A DNA stretch of 64,000 nucleotides from Oleispirillum naphthae (GTDB taxonomy: Bacteria > Pseudomonadota > Alphaproteobacteria > Rhodospirillales > Rhodospirillaceae), in NCBI GenBank assembly GCA_027864655.1, contig JAQAZG010000008.1, forward strand, positions 1 through 64,000, given 5' to 3'. Positions 47,151 through 57,751 of this stretch are shown in pieces (positions within the stretch are counted from its first letter, which is position 1; each line of letters opens with the position of its first letter). A program made the position numbers and the translations under genes. The notes below the pieces were generated by a model. The model was not told the origin of the DNA and ran no database searches. It saw only the letters and a list, made by a program, of their open reading frames with translations.

Positions 47151-48104
47151 GTGAAACCCAGCGCCGCTCCCGGAAGGTGGCATACCGCCCGGCTGTTGTT
47201 CCAGCGTTTCGCCTTTGCGACGCTGGTGGTGGCGGCCTTCGGCCTGATGCTGCTCGGCAAGGCCGACACCATCCTGGTGGAGCGCATGCGCGGCGTCGTC
47301 GTCGATGCCATGGCGCCGGTGATCCGCGCCCTCTCCCAGCCCGCGGGCGCGCTTTCCCGCGTCGCCGACACGGTGCGCGACCTCGCCAACCTGCGCGCCG
47401 AGAACGCGCACCTGCGCGAGGACAACCAGCAGCTCCTGCGCTGGCGCGACATGGCGCGCCGCCTGGAGGCGGAGAACGCCCAGCTGCAATCCCTGCTCGA
47501 CTATCGTCCGCCGCCCGCGGCGAGCGCCTTCGCCACCCGGGTGATGGGCGACACCGGCGGCGCGTTCGCCCATTCGCTGTTGATCGCGGCGGGCAGCCAG
47601 GACCGCGTGCGCAAGGGCATGGCGGTGCTGGCGGGCGAGGGGCTGGTCGGCCGGGTGGCGCAGGTGGGGCGGCACGCCTCGCGCGTGGTGCTGATCACCG
47701 ACATCACCTCGCGGGTGCCGGTGGTGCTGGAAAACACCCGCACCCGCGCCATCCTGGCGGGCAACAACACCGAAAAGCCGCGCCTCATCTACGTGCCCGC
47801 GGGGGCGCGCGTCTCCCCCGGCGACCGGGTGGTGACGTCGGGGCACGCGGGCGCGCTGCCGCCGGGGATTCCGGTGGGGGTGGTCTCGGCGGTGGACGAC
47901 ACGGTGATCCGGGTGCAGCCGTTCATGGACCGCGACCGCCTGGAGGTCGTGCGCATCGTCGATTTCGGCCTCTCCGGCATTCTCGGCAGCCTCGACGAGG
48001 AGAGCCGCGCCGCCCAGGCCGAGGCGTTGAAGGCGGCGCGGGAGCGCGGCCGCACCCAGCGCCTGAAGGACGTCCAGCCCGCCGCCGAAGGCGCCGGGCC
48101 GTGA
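47151..48104 (+). CDS. mreC: Rod-shape-determining protein MreC
   Basis: The 317-residue protein has one N-terminal transmembrane helix, a coiled coil (LRAENAHLREDNQQLLRWRD, residues 83-102) and the periplasmic beta-barrel MreC domain with RVMGDTGGAF-type and GEGLVGRVAQVGRHASRVVLI blocks (the latter split as GEGLVGRVAQV and GRHASRVVLI). MreC links cytoplasmic MreB to the wall synthases. The GTG start has GAGGAGATCTG upstream. Confidence 0.93.
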   Translation: MKPSAAPGRWHTARLLFQRFAFATLVVAAFGLMLLGKADTILVERMRGVVVDAMAPVIRALSQPAGALSRVADTVRDLANLRAENAHLREDNQQLLRWRDMARRLEAENAQLQSLLDYRPPPAASAFATRVMGDTGGAFAHSLLIAAGSQDRVRKGMAVLAGEGLVGRVAQVGRHASRVVLITDITSRVPVVLENTRTRAILAGNNTEKPRLIYVPAGARVSPGDRVVTSGHAGALPPGIPVGVVSAVDDTVIRVQPFMDRDRLEVVRIVDFGLSGILGSLDEESRAAQAEALKAARERGRTQRLKDVQPAAEGAGP

Positions 48105-48117
48105 CGCTGCGGGAAGG

Positions 48118-48651
48118 ATGGTTGCGGTGATCATCGAAAAGACATTCAAGCAGAAGTTCGATCTGACGCTGCGCCAGACCCTGCCCTTCGTCACCGCGTT
48201 CCTCGCCGCGATGTTCATGGCGACGCAGACCCATGTGCCGCGGCTCAACTCGCTGATGCCGTCCCTGACCCTGTGCGTCGTCTATTTCTGGTCGATCCAC
48301 CGCCCCGCCCTGTTCGGCATGGGCTCGGCCTTCGTCATCGGCCTGATGCAGGACCTGATCACCGGCGTGCCCTTGGGGCTCGCCACCTTCACCCTGCTGC
48401 TCACCCGCGCCGGGGTGTCCACCCAGGCGCGCTTCTTCCTCGGCAAGCCGTTCGTCGTGCACTGGTGGGGCTTCGCCCTCGTCGCCTTCGCCGCGGCGGT
48501 GGTCTCCTGGCTGATCGCGGCGGCGGTGCTGGGCATCGTCGCGCCGGTGGGGCAGGTGCTGATCTCCGCGCTTCTCAGCGTCGCGGTTTTCCCGCTCATC
48601 TACGGCGTCTGCGGCGTCATCGAGCGCGGCCTGCTGGCGGAGGAACCATGA
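48118..48651 (+). CDS. mreD: Rod-shape-determining membrane protein MreD
   Basis: The 177-residue protein has five to six transmembrane helices and the MreD pattern LTLCVVYFWSIHRPALFGMG with FVIGLMQDLITGVPLGLATF, where the D-x-x-x-G-x-P-x-G motif is characteristic. It completes the MreBCD complex. The start lies 13 bases after mreC; its stop overlaps the mrdA start (ATGA). An in-frame second start (MFMATQ...) is not needed. Confidence 0.92.
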   Translation: MVAVIIEKTFKQKFDLTLRQTLPFVTAFLAAMFMATQTHVPRLNSLMPSLTLCVVYFWSIHRPALFGMGSAFVIGLMQDLITGVPLGLATFTLLLTRAGVSTQARFFLGKPFVVHWWGFALVAFAAAVVSWLIAAAVLGIVAPVGQVLISALLSVAVFPLIYGVCGVIERGLLAEEP

Positions 48652-50525
48652 GCAGCGCGCGCGACAGCGAACGCGGCAAGCTGTTCACCCGGCGGGCGAT
48701 GATGCTTGCCGCCGGGCAGACGGGCCTGACCATGGCGCTCGCCGGGCGGATGTACTATCTGCAGGTGACCGAGGCGGAGCGCTACGGCATTCTCGCCGAC
48801 GAGAACCGCATCAGCCTGCGCCTGCTGCCGCCGCCGCGCGGCCTCATCCTCGACCGCTTCGGCCGCGAGATGGCGGTGAACCGCCAGAACTTCCGCGTCC
48901 TCGTGGTGCGCGAGCAGACCCCGGACCTGATGCAGACCCTGGATGCGCTGGGGATGATCATTCCGCTCACCGACAAGGACAAGACCCGCATCCGCCGCGA
49001 GGTGGAGCGCAAGCGCGCGTTCATGCCGGTGCAGGTGAAGGAGAACCTCTCCTGGGAGGAGATGGCGCAGATTCAGATCAACGCCCCCGATCTGCCGGGC
49101 GTGGTGATCGACGAGGGCCTCACCCGCTACTACCCCTATGGCGACGGCGGCGCGCAGGTTCTCGGCTACGTTTCCAGCGTGTCGGAAAAGGACCTCACCG
49201 GCGAGGCGCTGCTGGAACTGCCGGGCTTCCGCATCGGCAAGGCGGGGGTGGAAAAGATCTACGATCTCGCGCTGCGCGGCAGGGGCGGCAACTCCAAGGT
49301 GGAGGTCAACGCGCTCGGCCGGGTGATCCGCGAACTCGAACGCAAGGAAGGCACGCCGGGCGTCGATGTCACCCTGACGCTGGATCTGGAGATGCAGCAG
49401 TTCGCGGTGGACCGCATCGGCGAGGAGAGCGCCGCCGCGGTGGTGATCGACGTGCACACCGGCGAAATCCTGGTGATGGCCTCGACGCCTTCCTTCGATC
49501 CCAACGCCTTCAACCGCGGCCTGACGCCGGAGGAATGGAGCGCGCTGATCACCAACGAGCGCGCGCCCCTGCGCAACAAGTGCATCTCGGCGCAGTTCCC
49601 GCCCGGCTCCACCTTCAAGGTGATCGTCGCCATGGCGGCGTTGGAGGCCGGGGTGATCTCGCCGGAGCAGACGGTGTTCTGCCCCGGCTACATGGACCTG
49701 GGCGAGCACCGCTTCCACTGCTGGCAGAAGCGCGGCCACGGTTCGGTCAACATGGTGGAGGCGTTGCAGCACTCCTGCGACGTCTATTTCTACGAGGTGG
49801 CGCGCCGGGTGGGCGTCGATCGCATCGCCGACGTGGCGCGGCGCTTCGGCCTCGGCTCTCCGCTCGGCATCGACCTGCCGAACGAGGTCTCGGGCCTGAT
49901 CCCCGACCGCGCCTGGAAGCGCGCGTTCAACGGCCAGCCGTGGCTGCCGGGCGAGACGCTGAACGCCGGCATCGGCCAGGGCTACGTGCTCACTACGCCG
50001 CTGCAACTCGCGGTGATGGCGGCGCGCATCGCCAACGGCGGCATGGCGGTGAAGCCGCGGCTCACCCGCGAGACGGTCACCACCGCGGGGCTCAAGCCGA
50101 TCGGCGCCGCCGCCCTCGCGCCGGTGGGGGTGAACCCCAAGTCGGTCGCCCTGGTGCGGCGCGGCATGTACGAGGTGGTGAACAACCCCGCGGGCACCGC
50201 GCACCGCTCCGCCTTCGACGTGAACGGCCAGCGCATGGCGGGCAAGACCGGCAGCTCGCAGGTGCGCCGCATCACCATGAAGGAGCGCGAGACCACCGGC
50301 GTTTTGAAGAACGACGCCCTGCCGTGGAAGGAGCGCGACCACGCGCTGTTCATCGCCTTCGCCCCGGCGGACGCGCCGCGCTATGCCTGCGCCGTCGTCG
50401 TCGAGCACGGCGGCGGCGGCTCCGCGGTGGCCGCGCCGATCGCCTCGGACATCATGAAGGAAGCGCTGAAGCGCGATCCCTCGCGGCCGCGCGGGCCGCA
50501 GCCGTTGCCGGAAGTGGAGGTCTAG
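48648..50525 (+). CDS. mrdA: Penicillin-binding protein 2 (peptidoglycan transpeptidase)
   Basis: The 625-residue transpeptidase builds the lateral wall together with RodA. It has an N-terminal membrane anchor (residues 15-40), a pedestal domain with PRGLILDRFGREMAVN, and the transpeptidase domain with the active serine in PPGSTFKVIVAM, the second motif HSCDVYFYE and the KTG motif AGKTGSSQV. All catalytic motifs are present and length is standard. It overlaps mreD by four bases and is followed by rodA after two bases. Confidence 0.96.
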   Translation: MSSARDSERGKLFTRRAMMLAAGQTGLTMALAGRMYYLQVTEAERYGILADENRISLRLLPPPRGLILDRFGREMAVNRQNFRVLVVREQTPDLMQTLDALGMIIPLTDKDKTRIRREVERKRAFMPVQVKENLSWEEMAQIQINAPDLPGVVIDEGLTRYYPYGDGGAQVLGYVSSVSEKDLTGEALLELPGFRIGKAGVEKIYDLALRGRGGNSKVEVNALGRVIRELERKEGTPGVDVTLTLDLEMQQFAVDRIGEESAAAVVIDVHTGEILVMASTPSFDPNAFNRGLTPEEWSALITNERAPLRNKCISAQFPPGSTFKVIVAMAALEAGVISPEQTVFCPGYMDLGEHRFHCWQKRGHGSVNMVEALQHSCDVYFYEVARRVGVDRIADVARRFGLGSPLGIDLPNEVSGLIPDRAWKRAFNGQPWLPGETLNAGIGQGYVLTTPLQLAVMAARIANGGMAVKPRLTRETVTTAGLKPIGAAALAPVGVNPKSVALVRRGMYEVVNNPAGTAHRSAFDVNGQRMAGKTGSSQVRRITMKERETTGVLKNDALPWKERDHALFIAFAPADAPRYACAVVVEHGGGGSAVAAPIASDIMKEALKRDPSRPRGPQPLPEVEV

Positions 50526-50527
50526 GC

Positions 50528-51694
50528 ATGCCGAAGGACTTCCGCTCCCTCCAGGACCGCCTGCACCAGCAGGACATGACGCTGGGCGAGAAGCTGCGGC
50601 AGATCAGCTGGACCTACATCCTCCTCATCTCCATCGTCGCCGCCGCCGGGTTCTTCATGCTCTATTCCGCGGCGAACGGCCAGTGGGAGCCCTGGGCGTC
50701 GCGCCAGATCGTGCGCTTCGGCATCGGCATCCTGGCGATGCTGGCGCTGGCGCTGATCAACATCCGCGTCTACCTGCGCTATGCCTACGTGTTCTACGCG
50801 ATCAGCCTGGTGCTGCTCGTCGCGGTGGACGTGAAGGGGGTGATCGGCATGGGCGCGCAGCGCTGGATCGACTTCGGGGTGATCCGCCTGCAGCCCTCGG
50901 AGCTGATGAAGATCGCCCTGGTGCTCAGCCTCGCGCGCTATTTCCACGGCCTCTCGATCGAGGACATCGGCCGCCCGGTGTCGCTGATCGCGCCGCTTCT
51001 CATGACCCTCGCCCCGGTCGGCCTGATCCTCAAGCAGCCGGACCTCGGCACCGCCCTGATGCTGATGATGGGATCGGGCATCGTGTTCTTCGCCGCCGGG
51101 GTGCGGCTGTGGAAGTTCGCGGTGGTGCTCGCGGGCGGGCTCGCCGCCATCCCGGTGGGCTGGGGCATGCTCCACGACTATCAGCGCAACCGCGTGCTCA
51201 CCTTCATCAATCCGGAACGCGACCCGCTCGGCGCGGGCTATCACATCCTGCAATCGAAAATCGCGCTCGGTTCCGGCGGGGTGTTCGGGCGCGGTTTCAT
51301 GCAGGGCACGCAGAGCCATCTCAACTTCCTGCCGGAGAAGCAGACCGACTTCATCTTCACCATGCTGGCGGAGGAATTCGGCATGGTCGGCGGGCTGGCG
51401 CTGCTGTCGCTCTACACCCTGATCGTGGTGTTCGGCCTGGTCATCGCGCTGCGCTGCCGCCATCACTTCGGGCGGCTTCTCGCGCTCGGGCTGACCGCCA
51501 ATTTCTTCCTCTACGTGTTCATCAACATCGCCATGGTGATGGGCCTGATCCCCGTGGTCGGGGTGCCGCTGCCGCTGATCTCCTACGGCGGCACGGTGAT
51601 GCTCACCCTGATGTGCGGCTTCGGCCTGGTGCAGTGCGTCAACGTCCACCGCGACCTCCATCTCGGGCGCCGCGGCGGCGGCGACGAACCGTGA
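50528..51694 (+). CDS. rodA: Rod-shape-determining glycosyltransferase RodA (SEDS family)
   Basis: The 388-residue polytopic protein polymerises lipid II and works with PBP2. SEDS markers are GMGAQRWIDFGVIRLQPSEL, ILKQPDLGTALMLMM with the catalytic aspartate, GYHILQSKIALGSGGVFGRG and the late block GVPLPLISYGGTVMLTLM. About ten helices are visible. It is last in the mre operon; no hairpin is needed before the tRNA-Lys promoter, which starts 18 bases after the stop. Confidence 0.96.
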   Translation: MPKDFRSLQDRLHQQDMTLGEKLRQISWTYILLISIVAAAGFFMLYSAANGQWEPWASRQIVRFGIGILAMLALALINIRVYLRYAYVFYAISLVLLVAVDVKGVIGMGAQRWIDFGVIRLQPSELMKIALVLSLARYFHGLSIEDIGRPVSLIAPLLMTLAPVGLILKQPDLGTALMLMMGSGIVFFAAGVRLWKFAVVLAGGLAAIPVGWGMLHDYQRNRVLTFINPERDPLGAGYHILQSKIALGSGGVFGRGFMQGTQSHLNFLPEKQTDFIFTMLAEEFGMVGGLALLSLYTLIVVFGLVIALRCRHHFGRLLALGLTANFFLYVFINIAMVMGLIPVVGVPLPLISYGGTVMLTLMCGFGLVQCVNVHRDLHLGRRGGGDEP

Positions 51695-51711
51695 AAGGCC
51701 GGTTTTTTTGC

Positions 51712-51740
51712 TTGCGGAGCGGGGATGAACCCCCTATAAA
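51712..51740 (+). promoter_or_regulatory. Promoter of tRNA-Lys
   Basis: A -35 box TTGCGG (51712-51717), 17 bases, and a -10 box TATAAA (51735-51740), placed 17 bases before the mature tRNA. Confidence 0.55.
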
Positions 51741-51756
51741 ACGCTCCTCGCTTTGC

Positions 51757-51832
<76 letters not shown>

Positions 51833-51837
51833 TTCCC

Positions 51838-51873
51838 AAAAAGGCCTCAGCCGGGTTCGGCTGGGGCCTTTAG
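51838..51873 (+). terminator. tRNA-Lys terminator overlapping the end of the diguanylate cyclase gene
   Basis: A 13-bp stem AAAGGCCTCAGCC / GGCTGGGGCCTTT with loop GGGTTC, six bases after the tRNA. Its right arm and loop encode the last eight codons and stop of the converging GGDEF gene. A rich on the left, T rich on the right, so it works both ways. Confidence 0.88.
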
Positions 51874-53007
51874 GTCTTTCGCGGCGTGCTCCTCCGCCAC
51901 CACGCGGTCGCGGCCCTGCGCCTTGGCGGCATAGAGCGCGGCGTCGGCGCGGCGGCGCAGATCGGCGAGCGTGGCCGTGGCCGTGGTATCCGCGGCCACG
52001 CCGATGCTCACCGTCACCGGCGGCGCGGACGGCGCGGCGGCCAGAGCGGCGCGCAGGCGCTGCGCCGCCTCCACGGCGCGCGGCAGCGGGCAATCCGGCA
52101 ACAGCGCGATGAACTCCTCGCCGCCGAGGCGGGCGAACACATCCTCGTCGCGCAGGTGGGCGTCGATCACGCGGGCGAAGTGGGCGAGCACCCTGTCCCC
52201 CGTCTCGTGGCCGTGGGTATCGTTGATCCGCTTGAAGCGGTCCAGGTCCATCATCAGCACCGCGAAGATGCGTCGCGGCGCGCGCTCGGCGAGAAGCTTT
52301 TCCGCCACCGTCTCGAAGCCGCGGCGGTTGAGCAGGTCGGTGAGCGCGTCGTGGCTGGCCAGGCGCGCGAGGTCGATGCGCAGGCGCTCGGACACCATCA
52401 GGGTGAACGCGGCAGCCATCATCATGCTGAAGGCGATGCCGCCGAGCAGGGTCGCCGCGGTGACCCATCCGGCCTGCAGGTAGTCGATGCCGGAGGGATG
52501 GGCCAGGGTCCAGGCGGCGCGGAAGAAATGGAACAGGCCGTAGGCGGCGAACAGCAGCAGAGCGAGGCCGCCGGCCGCGCCGCGCCGCCGCCGCGCCAGG
52601 GTCCAGGCGCTGCCGCCGAGCAGGATTCCGCAGCCGATGGATTCGAATACGACGCGCAGATCGGCACCCGCATTGAGGTCGGGCTGCGTCGCGATCAGCG
52701 CGGTGAAAAGAAAGGCGACGGTGAGAACCGGCAGGGTGCGCCCGGGCAGGCCATAGAACCGCCGGAAACCGACGAACAGCAGGCCGCAGCCCAGCAGAAT
52801 CGCGGCGTTGCCCGCCAGCAGCGCGGCGAACTGCAGCGGGATGCCGCGCAAGAGGGAGAGCGCGAGCCCCGCGGAGATCAGGCCGGTGCCCGCCGCCCAG
52901 GCGCCGGGACCGGGAATCCCCGGATGCATGCGGTGCAGCAGCGCCAGCACCCCCGCGGTCAAGGTGACGGCGAGGACGAGAGTGACGATCAGGGTCGGGC
53001 CGTGCAT
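51847..53007 (-). CDS. Membrane-bound diguanylate cyclase (GGDEF)
   Basis: The 386-residue protein has seven or so N-terminal helices (residues 5-200) and a C-terminal GGDEF domain with the active-site GGEEF in FARLGGEEFIALLP. The inhibitory site RxxD (RDED) lies exactly five residues before it, so product feedback control is expected. It makes cyclic-di-GMP at the membrane; the helical part resembles a small-ligand or light/redox sensor but no family is certain. Its stop lies inside the tRNA-Lys terminator. Confidence 0.9.
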   Translation of the reverse strand: MHGPTLIVTLVLAVTLTAGVLALLHRMHPGIPGPGAWAAGTGLISAGLALSLLRGIPLQFAALLAGNAAILLGCGLLFVGFRRFYGLPGRTLPVLTVAFLFTALIATQPDLNAGADLRVVFESIGCGILLGGSAWTLARRRRGAAGGLALLLFAAYGLFHFFRAAWTLAHPSGIDYLQAGWVTAATLLGGIAFSMMMAAAFTLMVSERLRIDLARLASHDALTDLLNRRGFETVAEKLLAERAPRRIFAVLMMDLDRFKRINDTHGHETGDRVLAHFARVIDAHLRDEDVFARLGGEEFIALLPDCPLPRAVEAAQRLRAALAAAPSAPPVTVSIGVAADTTATATLADLRRRADAALYAAKAQGRDRVVAEEHAAKDLKAPAEPG

Positions 53008-53066
53008 CGCATCTCCGGCGTGTTGAGGCCAGGCGGAGATATAAGGGCACCTAAGCCGTGTGTTAA

Positions 53067-53243
53067 GGGCACATCACCGCGCTCTATGGCGTCGGACAGG
53101 CGTTCGGTCCACTCTTGGCCGGATGGTCCGCCGAACGCTCCGGCAACTTCGGCATCGCCCTGCAGGGAAGCGCCGCCTGCGTCTGCCTCGGCGCTCTGGT
53201 CCTCATCTACAAAACCGGGAGACGGAACCCATGCCCCTCGTGA
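53067..53243 (+). pseudogene. C-terminal remnant of an MFS transporter (YbfB/YjiJ-like)
   Basis: The frame reads ITALYGVGQAFGPLLAGW, then SGNFGIALQGSAACVCLGA and LVLIYKTG, clearly the last two helices of an MFS carrier. Directly upstream is an in-frame TAA (53064-53066) and no start codon, so the first nine tenths of the gene are missing. A 9-base direct repeat TAAGGGCAC flanks the break (53042 and 53064). Its stop lies inside the following tautomerase gene. Confidence 0.7.
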
Positions 53244-53434
53244 ACATCAAGATCACCCCCGAAGGCGCCACGCCGGAAAAGAAGGCCGAACTCATCGCCG
53301 GAGCCACCGCGCTGCTGCGCGACGTGCTCGGCAAGAATCCCGCCACCACCATCGTCATCATCGAGGAAGTCGGCACCGACAACTGGGGCATCGGCGGCGA
53401 AAGCGTCACCGTGCGCCGGGCGAAGGCGAAGTGA
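53231..53434 (+). CDS. 4-oxalocrotonate tautomerase family protein
   Basis: A 67-residue protein with the catalytic proline directly after the start methionine (MPLVNIKITPEGATPEKK), a conserved EEV-x-x-x-NWGIGGE segment and a basic C terminus (VTVRRAKAK). It fits the small 4-OT superfamily of keto-enol tautomerases; substrate unknown. GGAGACGGAACCC precedes the ATG. The gene starts inside the MFS remnant, so it was probably the downstream partner of that lost carrier. A repeat element begins right after its stop codon. Confidence 0.88.
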   Translation: MPLVNIKITPEGATPEKKAELIAGATALLRDVLGKNPATTIVIIEEVGTDNWGIGGESVTVRRAKAK

Positions 53435-53600
53435 AAACCAAAACTTTGTGGAGGGACTCGGTCCCTCCACGCCTCCCGTAACTTTCGGTTTTTGCGCGCA
53501 GCGCGAGAGGGCCATCGCGCGGCGTGATGGTTGTCTGCCGCTGCGCGGCGAAAAACCAAGTTATGGGGTGCGCGAGGGGACCGAGTCCCCTCGCAGAGTT
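53435..53600. repeat. Dispersed palindromic repeat, locus 8
   Basis: It fills the convergent gap between the tautomerase and the exporter gene exactly. Modules: AAACCAAAACTTTG, stem TGGAGGGAC-TCG-GTCCCTCCA, CGCCTCCCGTAACTTTCGG, a linker with GCGCGCAGCGCG and CCGCTGCGCGG, CAAGTTATGGGGTG, stem GCGAGGGGAC-CGA-GTCCCCTCGC. The right border provides the stop codon of the leftward gene. Confidence 0.85.
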
Positions 53601-55397
<1,797 letters not shown>

Positions 55398-55468
55398 CTT
55401 ATCCTGTTCCGCTGGTGTGAGATGTTTGATACACCAACACCCCCGGCCATGGCTAGACGCGTGCGGCA

Positions 55469-55690
55469 ACACAAAAACTTTGCGAGGGGACATCTCCGCC
55501 TCGGAAACGCCCACTGGGCGCTTCCGTCGCCTTCGGCGAACGGCTACGATCCCCCCACGCCCCCCGTAAGTTTTCGCCGCGCAGCGGCAGGCAACACCTC
55601 CCGTTGCCGACGCACGGGCTCATGGCGCTACGCGCAAAAACCAGGTTATGGGAGGTACGGAGGGTCCGCGACCCTCCGGGACGTTTTGTT
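55469..55690. repeat. Dispersed palindromic repeat, locus 9 (nested module inverted)
   Basis: It lies between the divergent exporter and phosphatase genes. ACAAAAACTTTGCGAGGGGA opens the first stem, whose loop carries the nested module at 55491-55552 in the opposite orientation to loci 1 and 4. The expected right arm is replaced by a CCCCCC-type arm and CACGCCCCCCGTAAG. Then come the linker (CGCCGCGCAGCGGCAGG ... CTCATGGCGC) and a second stem CGGAGGGTC-CGC-GACCCTCCG. Confidence 0.8.
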
Positions 55691-55751
55691 TTTTGCAGGC
55701 GCGCGCGCCGCGCATTATGTTGAGCGGCGAACCGATGAGGAGGGTGTTTTC

Positions 55752-56441
55752 TTGGTCGATCTGCCGATCTCCGCGGCGCCCGCGCCGGAGCTGACGCCGC
55801 GCGAACGCCGCCGCGCCTTTCTCGACATGTGGCTGGTGGACCACGGCTTCATCCGCGACGTCTACTGGAACCTGCACCGGGTGAGCGACAACGTCTGGCG
55901 CGCCGCGCAGCCTGCGCCGCAGCATCTGCGCCGCGCCCGCGACATGGGGGTGGCGACGATCCTCAACCTGCGCGGCCGCCGCGACACCTGCGGGGCGTAC
56001 CAACTGGAGCGCGAGGCGTGCGCCCGCCTCGGGCTGACGCTGATCGACTTTCCGATCCGCTCGCGCAGCCCGCTGGACCGCGAGACCCTGCTTGCCGCCG
56101 CGGGCCTGTTCAAGACCCTGGACTATCCGATGCTGCTGCACTGCAAGTCGGGGGCGGACCGCGCCGGTTTCATGTCCACGCTCTACCTGTTCCTGCACCA
56201 GGGGGTGCCGCTGCGCGAGGCGATGCGGGTGCACCTCTCCCTCGCCTACGGCCACGTGAAGCAGGCCAAGACCGGGGTGATCGACCACTTCTTCGAGACC
56301 TTCCTGGCGCAGACCGACGGCAAGAGGGAGAGCTTCGTCCCCTGGGTGGGGAGCGCCTACGACCGCGAGGCCCTGGACAAGAGCTTCAAGGAGGGCTGGT
56401 TCGCCGGTCTCCTCGTCAACAAGATCCTGCGCCGCGAATAA
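55752..56441 (+). CDS. Dual-specificity/tyrosine phosphatase-like protein
   Basis: The 229-residue protein has the cysteine phosphatase signature HCKSGADR (H130, C131, R137) in MLLHCKSGADRAGFMS and an upstream block WRAAQPAPQHLRRARDMG followed by TILNLRGRRDT, typical of DSP/PTP-like phosphatases (the SiW14/DUF442 style). Substrate could be a protein, a phosphoinositide-like lipid or a nucleotide. The start is taken as TTG because GAGGAGGG lies seven bases before it; no good ATG gives a full domain. It is divergent from the MsbA-like gene and converges with the DUF2336 gene, two bases apart. Confidence 0.8.
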   Translation: MVDLPISAAPAPELTPRERRRAFLDMWLVDHGFIRDVYWNLHRVSDNVWRAAQPAPQHLRRARDMGVATILNLRGRRDTCGAYQLEREACARLGLTLIDFPIRSRSPLDRETLLAAAGLFKTLDYPMLLHCKSGADRAGFMSTLYLFLHQGVPLREAMRVHLSLAYGHVKQAKTGVIDHFFETFLAQTDGKRESFVPWVGSAYDREALDKSFKEGWFAGLLVNKILRRE

Positions 56442-56443
56442 CC

Positions 56444-57733
56444 CTACTCGCTTTCGAACACCGCGATCTGGGTGTTCATCTCTCCCTCGGTGAGGGGGAA
56501 GAGGCGGCCGCTGCCGGGCAGCGCCGCATCCGGGCTGATGTGCGCCAGCCGCGTCTGGATCATCCCGGTTGCGTCCATGTCGAACCCGGCGCGCCAGGAG
56601 AGCGCGGTGACCGCCTTGGCGCTCGCCGAGGCGAGGATGCGCAGCACCACCGGCACCGGCAGGTCGGCGCGCACCGCGAGCGCCGCCTTGACGAAGGCGA
56701 TGTGGCCGGAGGCGAGCGCATCGAGCACCAGGGCATCGGTGAGCTGGCCGCTGTCGCGCAACAGGCGGGCCTTGTCCATTTCCACGTCCACCTCGGCGCG
56801 GCGGCGTTCCATCGCGTCGGCGGCGGGCGGCGGCTCGGCGAGGCGCTCGTGCACCGCGTGGCGCACCGCCTCCACGGTTTCCGGCGGCAGGTCGCGCCGC
56901 GCCGCGAGCACGGTGAGCAGGCTGTCGGCGATGAAGGTGGCGAGCCTGCGCGCCGCGCCCTGCGGCAGGTGCGGGCGGCGCACCAGGGGTTCGTGCAGGC
57001 GCGGCAGGGTGCGGGCGCGGGCGACCAGGGCGTCCAGCGTCTCCTCGCGCAGTTGCGCGCTCTCGTTGGAGAGGAGTTCGGCGATCGCCTCCACGTCGGC
57101 GCTGGCGGCGATGGTGTCGGAGACCGGCGCGGCGAGGTTGGCGCGCCGCGCGATCGCCGACAGCGCGCCCGCCACCGGGCTCATCCGGATGATGTCCATG
57201 AGGTCGGCGTCGGTGAGCACCGGGGAGAATTCCAGCACCGGCGCGGCGACGATGATCTCGATGTCGCGGGCGAGGCGTCCGATCACCTCCGGCGGCACGC
57301 CGGGTTCGCTCTTCAGCGCCTCGGAGAGCACATGGCGCACCATCGGCAGCTGGTCGCGGGCGAGGAGCGCCAGGGCGTCGTAGGTATTCTGGCGCACCTT
57401 GTCCTGTTCCGCGGCGGAGAGCCCGGGGGCGAGGCGGGCGATCTTGCGGGCGAGGTCGGCGCGCACCTCGGCGTCGGCGTCCTGCGCCAGCTTGAGGTCG
57501 GCCTGGCGCGGCGCGGCGGTGTTGGCGGCGATGTGGCGGCGCACCTCGGGGTCGGGGTCGGCGGTGAGGAAGTAGAGGATTTCCGGCACCACGTCGGGCC
57601 GCCGCGCCAGGGAGCGGCGGACCTCCGGGTCCGGATGGTTGGCGAGGCGTTTCGCCTCCTCGTAGGTGAAGCGCTCGGCGGCGTCGTCGCCCGAACCCCA
57701 GAGGAGGCGCGCCAGCAGACGGTTCATTTCCAT
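56444..57733 (-). CDS. DUF2336 domain protein (HEAT-like repeats)
   Basis: The 429-residue protein begins with helical repeats (RLANHPDPEVRRSLARRPD; FLTADPDPEVRRHIAANT; QDADAEVRADLARKIARL) that look like HEAT units with the D-P-E-V-R motif, followed by a DUF2336 region. The family is widespread in alphaproteobacteria and its function is not known to me. No signal peptide or membrane segment is present. It lies 18 bases downstream of the PAS-GGDEF gene on the same strand, so a joint transcript and a link to signalling are likely. Confidence 0.8.
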   Translation of the reverse strand: MEMNRLLARLLWGSGDDAAERFTYEEAKRLANHPDPEVRRSLARRPDVVPEILYFLTADPDPEVRRHIAANTAAPRQADLKLAQDADAEVRADLARKIARLAPGLSAAEQDKVRQNTYDALALLARDQLPMVRHVLSEALKSEPGVPPEVIGRLARDIEIIVAAPVLEFSPVLTDADLMDIIRMSPVAGALSAIARRANLAAPVSDTIAASADVEAIAELLSNESAQLREETLDALVARARTLPRLHEPLVRRPHLPQGAARRLATFIADSLLTVLAARRDLPPETVEAVRHAVHERLAEPPPAADAMERRRAEVDVEMDKARLLRDSGQLTDALVLDALASGHIAFVKAALAVRADLPVPVVLRILASASAKAVTALSWRAGFDMDATGMIQTRLAHISPDAALPGSGRLFPLTEGEMNTQIAVFESE

Positions 57734-57751
57734 GGCCGCATTCCTATCCGC

